Of a stretch of 64,000 nucleotides of DNA, positions 23,801 to 33,652 are shown piece by piece (the first letter of the stretch is position 1; every line of letters starts with the position of its first letter). Where the stretch lies: the NCBI GenBank assembly GCA_025765615.1, contig JAIVFJ010000005.1, positions 558,001 to 622,000 on the forward strand. Reading direction: 5' to 3'. The notes beneath the pieces are model-generated. The model had not been told where the DNA came from. It searched no databases and saw only the letters and a list, made by a program, of their open reading frames with translations. The DNA is from Zopfochytrium polystomum. Taxonomy: Eukaryota > Chytridiomycota > Chytridiomycetes > Chytridiales > Chytridiaceae. A program made the position numbers and the translations under genes.

Positions 23801-24600
23801 GAGAGAAGAGGGAAACAGGGGTTTTTATCTCAGGAACCTAATCTCAAATACAACAGGAGCAGTTAATAGCGACGGGACAGACAGGGCGCGACCTAGCACC
23901 CCTCATCGCAGACGGTGCTGCAGGAGCCCTCGTCGTCGCCAGCGACAGGGGGGAGAGAGAGAAGGGAGTCGACTATGTAGGGGTCGGAAGGTAGGCCGTC
24001 AGGCAGTCTCCGTTAGTCACTGAAAAAGAAAATACGTTGAGAAAACCCTAGTACAACAGACACTGTTAAGAGGAAAGTAGTAAAAGCAGGCCCAATAATA
24101 AAGATGGGTTAGCCGCAAATACAATTTGATAACGCCTTGGAAACTATAGAACTGGGAATAATAATAGGGGTCCTGATCCTTGCAGTTTTATGACAGGTAC
24201 GCTTGTTTTTGCCAATAAAATCCCTAGACTTTATCACTGAGACCTTGGTTTAGTCTCACATTAGGGACAGAAGGCTGAAAGACGATGGGAGATTGGTGGT
24301 TGATACAGTAGGCCTCCAATTGCTGAGTGCCAAGACTGAGGTTGTCTGCCTGTACAAATAGTGCTCGATGAGTGGGGAAAAGTTACTCTTCAAAATCAAT
24401 GCGATCGATTATCTGTTGAGTGACGCCTGCTGTGCAAGTGACAGTGTTGACCCAAGTGTAGCCTGTGGTGTAGTCGACAATAACTTCAAAGTAGTTGAAA
24501 CCGTCAAGAGAACATATACTGATCTTGCCAGTTTGGTCAGTACACAGCATCTGCAGCAGAACACCCACTGTGGGCCATGGCCAGGCACATAACTACCATT
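20899..24600 (-). pseudogene. Ty1/copia pol relic (integrase, RT, RNase H), interrupted
   Basis: Read on the minus strand, element order is integrase (24600-24261 and 23493 to about 22600), reverse transcriptase (about 22330-21500) and RNase H (about 21480-20940). Integrase: LCTDQTGKISI-like start, VDYTTGYTWV, GDGVAENAIKV. RT: KLLKSLYGLHQSGCNW. RNase H: YADASYGG-like block and STEAEYYSLSEAF. The frame changes several times and contains stops. A 767-bp solo-LTR-like block (23494-24260) splits the integrase. The copy is more complete than the one at 7.4 kb and lies in inverted orientation to it. No gag was recognised. Confidence 0.85.
23494..24260. mobile_element. Solo-LTR-like insertion within copia integrase
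   Basis: The block starts TGTGAGACTA and ends TAGTCTCACA, a 10-bp inverted terminus of TG...CA type. It interrupts the copia integrase frame, which resumes on either side. Flanking 5-mers (ataag / ttagg) match at only three positions, so a target-site duplication is at best decayed. No protein is encoded. Confidence 0.65.
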
Positions 24601-25740
24601 TTGCTTCAGAAATGGATCTGTAGCTACCATTTTTAGCAAAATGGTAGCTCAGGGACCAGTCATTTTCCAGAGAGGGTGGGGATTGAAACCAGAGGCAAGA
24701 AAAATGGTGGTAAGAGCTCCTGTTTTTCAAGAATGGGACCTGGGGCAACAAGTTTTTGCCAAAGGTGTTGGGGATTGAAACAAGAGACAAGAAAAACTTA
24801 TGAAGGGAGCTCCCATTTTCCAAGAATGGCATTCCCACCTCAAGATGATCAGAGAGTGAATATTGAAGAAGGAGACAATCAAGTTTATTCTTTGCTCTGA
24901 TGGAAAGATGCTTCATTCACTGTGAACAATAAGGTTTCATGGCTTTTCTGCCACAACCAAAGACCTGCCACCACCAGTTTTGACTAATGCAATTGCACCC
25001 TTCACAAGCCTCATGTCGATAACAACTTTTTTCCACCCTCTGAAATCACTGGCAATTGAACTATAGTCACGAGTTCTGATTGCAAATGAACTACTGCAAC
25101 CATCACAGTCTCCATGTTCTCTGAATTCTCATCAAAGTCCTTCTGTCAGCTGATTGTCATGATAGAGAGAAGCTGCCTGTAGTGCGTGAATGGCTTCATT
25201 TCACGAGCAGCACTTTTGTGATGGGATTGATGGTCCACAAGGTCAACATACTTTGTTGAAACTTGTCAACAATAAACCATAGAGGAGTGCCCAATTACAA
25301 AAGAAAAACAGACCTTGAGATAACTGGAGCCTGGCAACCAGCACAGGCCAGAGTCTGCTGCTTATCAACCAGCACAACCTTGGACCAATGCTCCACAACC
25401 ACCACATCCCAATTTGTCTCCGCAATAGCTCCTGTTGTTTTCCACAGTTTTGCTACCGCATTTGGTGAGCTTGAGTAGGTGGTCAGAGATACTAAAATTG
25501 GCCTTGACAAACATGGTATAGTTTCATCTTTCAGGAATCCTGTTAGAAGATATCACAGTCAAGTTTGCATCTCACATCCAGCCAGCATAATCTCCTCTTT
25601 TGGTTTTGCATGCAAGGGAGTAGACAGTTTGTAACTTGTGTCAAAGTTATTTGCAATTTGCCACAGGCAAGTATGCTGGAATAGGCGATTATTCCTGTAA
25701 CAAACAGATGTTGCAATTGGTAACAGCAACAGCGTTATGA
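24601..25740. other. Repeat-derived DNA with hairpin and ~95-bp tandem duplication
   Basis: A 13-bp perfect inverted repeat (ctaccattttgct at 24593-24605 against 24635-24647) overlaps the edge of the copia relic. About 24674-24740 and 24768-24835 are diverged direct copies (ggggattgaaac...agagctc/gagctcc). 24900-25740 has no recognisable gene. Confidence 0.4.
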
Positions 25741-26367
25741 TGGCAAAACTCTCGATAGGAATCCACCACCACCACCACCTCCTCCCTCACCTAACGAGCA
25801 TCAACAGGAGTGTGGCTTCACGCTTTCTAACTCATGATCAATGTGCTGGCACTGTTCCCACACAGGGCTGCAGCTGCAGCGGTGAAGGCTGTGCAGGGGG
25901 GGTGGCAGGTGTACAGCAAGTGCTATGGCCCACAATGGTGGCTGCAGTGCAGCTTGTGCCTGTGCCCTCAACTCAACTAGTGACTCTAGGAATTGTTTGA
26001 TGCTGTACTTGATGAAGAAATGGTCCAGGATAGAAGATGTGTGTTGCACACAATGCTTGTTGCAAGTTGAATTGATGGACAAAAAATTCTGAAATTGGAA
26101 TAGCAGGTTGGCACTGTTGAAGAGCGATTGTGTGCCAAATTTCAGGCTGATTATCAAAGTTTTGGTGGTGTTGTCCCTTGGGGAGTGTTGGAGAACGCAG
26201 CAGGCGGTGTTGTTGTTTACTTGAGAAGAGGGAGGAGGGGTGAAGGAAAGCGAAGGGGGAGCGGAACGGAGACAAGTTGTTGTTTTTGTTTGTTTGGTGG
26301 GTTTTGTGTGAGAACGAAACGCGAGTGTGCGTGCGGGTGTGTTGTCTGTGTTGTTGTGAGTGAGTGA

Positions 26368-26431
<64 letters not shown>

Positions 26432-26790
26432 GTGTGTGTGGTGTGTGTGGTGTGTGTGAGGCTTGTATTAATGGCAGCAGCAGCAGGAAAATTCACCAAA
26501 CAAAAGAAAACGAGGACAATCAATTCCCCACAAACTGAAACACGTCACACACCGCTCTGGGCAATATTTTAGTTTTTTTTTCTTTCTTTTTTTTTTTCTT
26601 TCTTCTTTTTTTCGTTTCTGTTTCACAGACACATCATCGCCCAAGATAAGAGCGCGCTCTCCCTGCGAACCAAAGAATGTTTTCAAGGCAGCTCGGTTGG
26701 GCCTTTCCTCGCCCGCCCCCTCCCCCAAAAATGATTTCTTTTGGATATCGGGGGGCCGCGGATCCGCGGCCGTGTTTGGAAAGGGGAAGT

Positions 26791-26824
<34 letters not shown>

Positions 26825-27463
26825 AAGAGAGAGAGGGGGAGAGAGAGAGACAGAGGGCGAGAGAGGGAAGGCACCATTTTGCACACGGGACTTGCACAAT
26901 CAACGTCGCTTGCTGAACGGGTCGGCCAAAACCGTGAGAAAAAAAAAAAAAAAAATCAAACCTATCCACTTAATGAAACCACACAAGAGTGGGATGCTGA
27001 GAGAGAGACAAGTCCCTGGAAAAAGCACGTAGAGGGGTCGGGGAGAAGGGATCTAGCGAAGATGAGAAAAAACCATCGCCACGAAAAGAAGGGAAAAAAA
27101 AAAGAAAAATATCCAAACGGAGAATCCAAAAGATGGAGTGAAAAAAAAAAAAAAAGAAAGAAAGCATAGAGACTTTTGGAGATGAACTAGATGGAACTCA
27201 GAAATTGGAGCAGAAAAGAAAGGAGCGAGGAGGCGCCGCGGACAGCTGGAAAACAAAGACCGCTTCTCGTTCAGCTCAGAAACAAAGCAACAGAGGCAGA
27301 ACTATCGCAGACAGAAAGGGCTCAAAGAGAATGTTTGGGAGGATCACCAAAAAAAAAAAAAAAAAAGGTGCGAGCTCAAAAGAAATGTACAAAAACGAAA
27401 GAGAGAGAGAGGGACCATATAGCGAAACAAGACATAAGAACAATTTGCTTCTTTTCACAGCGA
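25741..27463. other. Intergenic, microsatellite-rich, no gene seen
   Basis: Notable tracts are a CCACCA run near 25765, (GT)n at 26371-26458, T-rich 26570-26610, (GA)n at 26791-26866, and A runs near 26940, 27100, 27140 and 27350. Apparent small frames here are microsatellite translations. The last part is the 3' flank of CDC24. Confidence 0.5.
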
Positions 27464-30400
27464 TCAGCTGACGTAGAGCTGCAAGGTACCCCCACCGCGG
27501 GACACCGCATCCGCAAACGCCAACTCAACCTCGCGGTCGCTTTCAATCACGACTTCCTCGCCGCTCGGCCTTCGAGGCATCTCTTCTTCGCCCTCTGCGT
27601 TGTCCTCGCCAGCAGCAGCAGCGCCTCCGCCCCCGCCGCGGTAAAACACAATGCGCATATTGCTGGGTGGCGTTCCGCCGCAAAGCTTGATCTTGCGCTC
27701 AAGGCGCGCCACAAGATCACCGTAGGACGGGGAGCGAACAGGCACGGCGATAAGGAAAAGGTCAGAGTTGTAGAGCGTTTTAATCTTTATAAAAGCGGTC
27801 GGCGGCTCGCTTGCCGCTACGGCGGTGGAGACGGGTGGGCCGTGCGAAGCAGCGGAAGACGGCGTGCGGCGGAGCAGGGAGGAACCGGGGGAAGTTGAAG
27901 GTGACGAGCCTGACGGACCTGGCCCGGCGCGGGCAGAGAGCGAGGACTTCCGAGTAAGGTGAGTGGTTGGAGCGCCCAAACCAGCAGTAGACTCGGAGTT
28001 GAAGCGACCAGGAAGAGGCTGCGGCTGAATTTGCCCATTTGTGTTGCCGGCTACAGGCGAACCGCCGCCATTGCTGTTCGCACGTGCCCGTGCCCGTCCT
28101 GACACCGAAGGTCGCGGCTTCCACGACGGGCCGTTCGCAGAGTGATATTGCCCCGTCGCTACCAGTGCGTCCTCGTCACCTTTAGGACCGGATCCGGCAC
28201 CCATATCCGCAGGAGTTCGACCCATGACTATGAAGTCCTCGTCATTGTCATCGTCGACATCCGAGAATCCTGCTGGTGGTGGCTGCCCTGACATCAATGC
28301 TGCGGTGAGCATGGCTTGCCCTGAGGTTGGGTCTGCCGCAAACAGCGCAGCAGGCATAGTACGACTGCTGTATGTCGCAGAGTTCTGCTGCGAGCTTGAA
28401 ATATACCCAAAGCTTTGAGAGCGAATATGGCTCGCGTGAAACTGAGCTTGCTGCGGCTGAGCCAGCTGAGGCTGAGAGTAGTAAGCCTGGTACATTTGGG
28501 AAGAGGGCGTCATAGGTCCCCCATGGTTATTCATCGAGAACGCACTCGGTGAGCTGCCGTTTCCAGCAGTGTGGCCAGAGTTTGACGCACTCACTCCGCT
28601 GTTGCTTGCGTTGCTTCCATAGACCGACGGTCTTCGGTGAAGCTCCATTCCTATTTGTTCAACAGGTGTTGGAACGCTGCCAGTTCGCGATTGCTGCGGG
28701 ATGCGAATATTTTGCGGAACGGGAGGGACTGGAGGTACAGCGTTGGCAGTGCCAATCGGACCACCAGAAGGCCCACTGGCACTGCCAGAGCGGCCGTAAG
28801 TTGGAAGTACAACTGCTGGGTCCAGCGGAGACGGCGGTTCTGAACCAAATCCGTTTTGGTTATTGCCTGACTGCGACTTCCTCCGAGTTGAAGCTGGGCT
28901 GTAAGGTTCTTGCACAGATGACCCTGGGAAAGATCCTGACCCGGCAGGGTAGAAGCCACCAGAGTTTGGAAATGACGGGGAACGACCAATTGGGTATGGT
29001 GGAGGGAGTGGGTGGGAGGAAGCATCCATAGATGAAAGGCTGCCGTAAGTTGAGTTTGGGATGGACCCAGACCGACCGATTGGACCAGTGTAGGCTGGCG
29101 GTGTTTGCTCAATTGCAGACCCACTGCTGAGAGATCGGCCCCACTGTCCCTTCTTGGGAGACGGGTGTGACTGAAGCGTTGAGGCATTGCTGCTGGAACG
29201 CGAAAAGGAGGACGACACGGACATCATAGTTGGATCAGATTTTCCCCCATGCACAAGCCGTTCGATCCGATCCTTCCACAGTCTAACTTGCTCTGCGTTT
29301 CGGCACTTCAAAGAGAACTGTACGTTATCCAGTCCATCTTCCCAGTAAACCTTAAACGAGTAGTTTCCCGCCTTATCAGAAGTATCCTCGACCCGCGAAA
29401 TGGAAGTTATCTGAATATTTCCTCGAACAGCGTAGGTTGGCCCGCTGTGGTGATGGCTGCTAGTGTCACGGAGAGACTTTTTCCTTCGCTGTTTTGTAAC
29501 GTCTTTGCAGCAAATGAGGATATGCTCAAAGAGGAACAAGTCGTACTCCCGCTCTTGATCTTGAGTAGCCATCATGAATTTCTCAGACAGTAGAAGCTCA
29601 CCGAACTCTGCAATATTCAATCCCTATCGCGTTGATACAGTATTTCATTCAGCACTGCCTACCGCTTGCCCAAAACGAATTTGATTCACCAACCTTCCAA
29701 TCTTCGACGCGGCTGGCAAGATCTGCTTTCTTTTGTTCATTCTCCAGCCGCCTGCTTTGTTCATTAATCTTCTCGGTGACGCGTTTGATAGCCTCCAATC
29801 CATCCTTTATTTCGTCCAAAAACGGATATTTTTCTGCGTCGGTGAGCTTGATGAGTTCCTGGAGTAGCAACGGGTACCGGCAAACACGTTGGACAGGTTT
29901 GATGAAAAACGATTGAAGCTGAATGGGTTCTATTATATGGGAGAGGCGCTGCATTTGGTGCCATCAAGTTTATCAATGATGACGAGCTACCCTCAATGGC
30001 ATATGCGCACCTTAAGGTTCTCCGACTCATCCAAAGCTGTCTGCACGGCATTGTTGTAGTTGGAGCAGAACGAATGGTACACATCAAAACCAGTTTCCTG
30101 CAAAGTATGGTGAGCGCGCCCGAAGTTAAGTTCGCGATGGGCTTACGTGACTTAGAAACAACGCGCCTATGCGTTGCTCATTCACCGGTACCACCAATGT
30201 CGTCTCCATTGCTATGAGAAACCGTCGCTGAAAGTCTAACAATTCTGGCAAGTTTACAAACATATTCCGAACATGATCCTTTTGAAGGATTTTGTGCGCC
30301 TCGCATTCCTGCATATAAGTGTACAGCTGCTCAAGAGAAGCTACGTAAGTCCGCTCCGTGTCCACCATCTCCCTCAGCAATTTTGAGCGATTGTCCGAGA

Positions 30401-31223
30401 TTCCAGCGACAGTGGTATTCAGGGATTCGAACGGAGGGATGGGAATGGGAAATGGTCGTTTGGGGGGCATTAAGTTGTTCGCTTCAATGCGGCTGACGAT
30501 TTCTTGGACCATTTTGAGGACCTAGCAAAGAAGGTTAGGGTGCGATCGTCATTGTGTTGACGCACTGCGAGATCGACCACATCAGTCCATCTCAACAGCG
30601 TGATGAATCGAACCTTCATGAAGCCGTGCGTGTCATCCTTGTAGAGCTCAGAGGGCGTGAAGTCCTTGGCCTCCGGAATGTGAAGCTGGTCTTTACACGC
30701 CACAACAAAGTGATACACATTGTCTTTGCAGACCTTGACATACTGCCCAGGGCGAACGCTCGACACATCTGACACTTTCAAGGGCTGAGCTAGATTGAGG
30801 TGGTTGTAGACCATGCATAGCGGCGCTCCCAGGCGGAAAGCGTCCCACAACACTGGAACCGGTTGAATGAAGACGGGAGCAATGGGGTCGAGGTACATAG
30901 ATAGGCCCTCTGGGAAAAGGTAAAACTCAAAGAGCGGGAAACTGTACAGTTTCTCAATGAGTTGCATGCAGGATGCGGAGATGGACGCTGATGAGCCGGA
31001 AGGCGTATTAACGACTGACCCTCCTACGGAGAAGGAGTGAGTGCTATTGTGCGGATAGTTTGCGACGGCTGCTGGAGAGTTGTGAGTTGACGTCGTCCCC
31101 GGTACAGAGCTGCCCGGTTCTGAAAATTTACGACCGAGAAAGTAGTTGGGTGGGGGCCCGGCGCTGACTGGAGTGTGCGCGGACGACGAGGATGCCCCGG
31201 CAGCCGGATCGGTTGAGTGAGGG

Positions 31224-31254
<31 letters not shown>

Positions 31255-31408
31255 GGTGAGCGCTGCTGCTGCCACTAGTGCGATTATTTGCCTTGCTTCC
31301 TCCTCCACCCGAGACAGTGTTCGATCGCCGAAGCTCCACGCCGCCAGTGCCACCACCGCCTGAGGGCGGCATCTCGATTTTGAGGAACGCGAGCGGGGCG
31401 ACTGGCAT
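27464..31408 (-). CDS. CDC24: CDC24, Cdc42 guanine-nucleotide exchange factor
   Basis: Exons 31408-30614, 30521-30147, 30097-30011, 29948-29690 and 29607-27464 give 1219 aa. The product activates the small GTPase Cdc42 at polarity sites. Residues ~130-265 are the CDC24-type calponin-homology region (VLWDAFRLGAPLCMVYNHL ... DDTHGFMKV). Residues ~275-500 are the DH domain, including SKLLREMVDTERTYVASLEQ and FFIKPVQRVCRYPLLLQEL. PH follows from ~506 (EFGELLLSEKFM). The last ~110 residues are PB1 (AFIKIKTLYNSDLFLIAV ... EVVIESDREVELAF), which in yeast binds Bem1. A Ser/Pro/Gly/Gln-rich linker of roughly 500 residues separates PH and PB1, longer than in yeast. The donor at 29690 (GTGAAT) has an alternative at 29694. 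ATG 31408 is the first ATG; an in-frame open stretch extends upstream without one. Confidence 0.92.
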
Positions 31409-31804
31409 GCCGGTGGTGCGTAGTTTGAGACAAAGATCCCAATAGGCAGTAGCAGCAGCAGGGCGGTGGCGGCGGCCGACCAAGGAAGAACAAGGCAGGG
31501 CGGAGTTGATTCCGCGCTCGGTGGATTGGATTGAGTTGGATCGATAACGAACGGACGAGGGAGGGATGATAGACGGATCGATCGATCGATCCGCTAGAGG
31601 TACTACGTGGCCGTGAGTGTGGGCGGTGGCGGTGGTGGTAGTGGTGAGCGTGGGGTGAGTCGCTGCAAGGCGTGTGGTGGTGGGTGGACGCACGGAAAGA
31701 ACGGACAGTGCCGGCTCTGCGCAAATGAAAAAGCTGATCAAAACAACAATTAACAACAAATAAGTAACATTTTTCTGTCTATTCTCCCGCTCTTCGTCTG
31801 TCTC

Positions 31805-31841
<37 letters not shown>

Positions 31842-32187
31842 TTTTCTTCAGAGTGTCTGTCTGCCTTCACAGATGAGAACCCATAAACAACCTCCCCCGG
31901 TTCAGTGGCCAAGAATATCGCGCAAGGTTGCGCTAGCAACTTGACGCCCTTTGGCTAGGCGCCGTCCCGAAGTTAGGTCAGCCCTGTCATCGACAACGAC
32001 ACTCAGCCCCCATAGGGGCCATGAACCGCTTTGACGGCCATGAAAGAAGCAGCAGGATAGAATAAAGCAAACAACTGTATTGCCTTCAACGATCCCCAGG
32101 CTCATGCGATGCCCTCATGGGACCCACCACGATCCTCCTGTACAACGTGCCACGGGTATTGCTATTCTACCCGTCTCCGTCCCCAGC
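31409..32187. other. CDC24 promoter and RPS18 3' flank
   Basis: The stretch contains (GATC)n near 31575-31592 and (TCTG)n at about 31797-31841. No further gene was seen. Confidence 0.5.
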
Positions 32188-33066
32188 TTAACCGCCCTTC
32201 TTCTTGCTGACACCGACGGTACGTCCGCGACGACCAGTGGTCTTCGTGTGCTGACCACGAACACGGACGCCCCAGTAGTGCCGCAGACCACGGTGGGCCC
32301 GAATCTTCTTCAGCCTCTCCAGGTCCTCGCGGAGCTTGTTGTCGACCATGTTTGCCAAGCTGTGTGTGTACTTGCCGTCGCGAATGTCTTTTTGTCTGTT
32401 CAGGAACCAGTTGGGGATCTTGTACTGCGCGGGGTTCTGCATGATCGTCACGATCCGCTCCAGCTCATCGTTCGTAAGCTCACCGGCACTGCCAAATAAA
32501 AATATATATATACATATGTATAAGGTGGGGTAATCAGGGACAGCCAAGCACGGACGAAAAGACCATCGCTCACCGCTTGTTCATGTCGATGTCGGCCTTT
32601 TTGCAAACGAGGTTGGAAAAACGACGACCAACACCCTTGATGGCCGTGAGGGAGTACATAATCTTCCGCTTTCCATCAACGTTGGTGTTGAGGAGACGGA
32701 GAATGTGCTGGAACTGATTCTTGTCGGGGACGACGACCGACTGTATTGGTGTATCGGGAAAGGTGAGGGAGGTGTAAGGAACGACGACGGGTCATCGTCG
32801 TGAGGTCAAGGGTCGCCCTTTTCTGAGGATCGATCTCGATCCAGATCCCATCCCATCCCATCCGATCCGATCCGATCTCATTCCCAACGTCCTGCTAGCT
32901 CCGCCGATTCCATAGCATCTCCAACACCCGTTAGTTCGTTCCGCACACAATCCGCTGCAGTGGATGATGCTTCGTGCCGATTTTGCCATCGAATGAGGGC
33001 GATGCCGCCGACCTTCCGTCCTTGTCACCTCGCCGGCAACAATCGCCCATCGGACGAACTCACCAT
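32188..33066 (-). CDS. RPS18: 40S ribosomal protein S18 (uS13)
   Basis: Coding exons 33066-33064 (ATG alone), 32740-32574 and 32488-32188 give 156 aa, the usual size. uS13 sits in the head of the small subunit near the P site and bridge B1. Diagnostic segments are [54 protein letters not shown] and [20 protein letters not shown], ending VSKKKGG. The first coding exon is only the ATG followed by GTGAGT; a 323-nt intron comes next (32741-33063). The second intron is 85 nt and splits an Arg codon (CG/T). The position of the start is forced, because exon 2 has no Met upstream of SVVVPDK. Confidence 0.95.
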
Positions 33067-33652
33067 GGTGGTTGGAACGCAGAAAATGTGATTAATATTC
33101 GCACTCGCAAATTGATATGTTTGTTTGGGAAGTGCGTTTGTCTCCCTTCCGCAATAGGCCAGTCTGTCTGTCTGTCTCTCTTAAGTGTCTGTTGGGTCCA
33201 GCAGCGGCCTGGCGCTGCATGATCTTTCATTTGCTCGAAGAGAAGACAAAGACTTGTTTGTCTATCTGTCTGTCTGTCTGTCTGTCTGTCTGTGTGTCTG
33301 TCAGTCCGAATGTCGGTCTGTCTGCCTGTCGGTCGGTCTGTGTGTGTGTGCGTGGGCGGCATTCCTTCTTGTTCTTCTACTTCTTCGTCAGCTTCCTGTG
33401 TGCTGTGCATGTGGGCCGGGCTGAGAAGTAGCGGCGACCACAACATCACTTCATCTCTCCCTGGCCCGCCCCTCGACCCTCCCAGCCCTACGGCAGACAA
33501 CGTTCCTGGCTGCCCTCCCCCCCTGGGCGTCGTACTGTCTCGTTGCGCGTAGACTATCACTTCCAGCCTGTTCGCCGGCCGGCTCCGGAACAAGCTGACT
33601 GATCCGACCAACACTCGACTCCTCGACTTGCTGCTGGTAGTGAAAGTTCACG
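33067..33652. promoter_or_regulatory. Divergent promoter region, RPS18 / SH3 membrane protein
   Basis: 586 bp between two divergent starts, with (TCTG)n tracts at about 33163-33180 and 33255-33330. No specific factor site is claimed. Confidence 0.4.

Noticed and set aside
26741..27169. Basic Glu/Lys/Arg-rich frame
   Set aside because: Translation of (GA)n and A runs, not a gene.
31803..31841. TCTG array as a CRISPR-like or satellite array
   Set aside because: A simple tetranucleotide microsatellite with no spacers.
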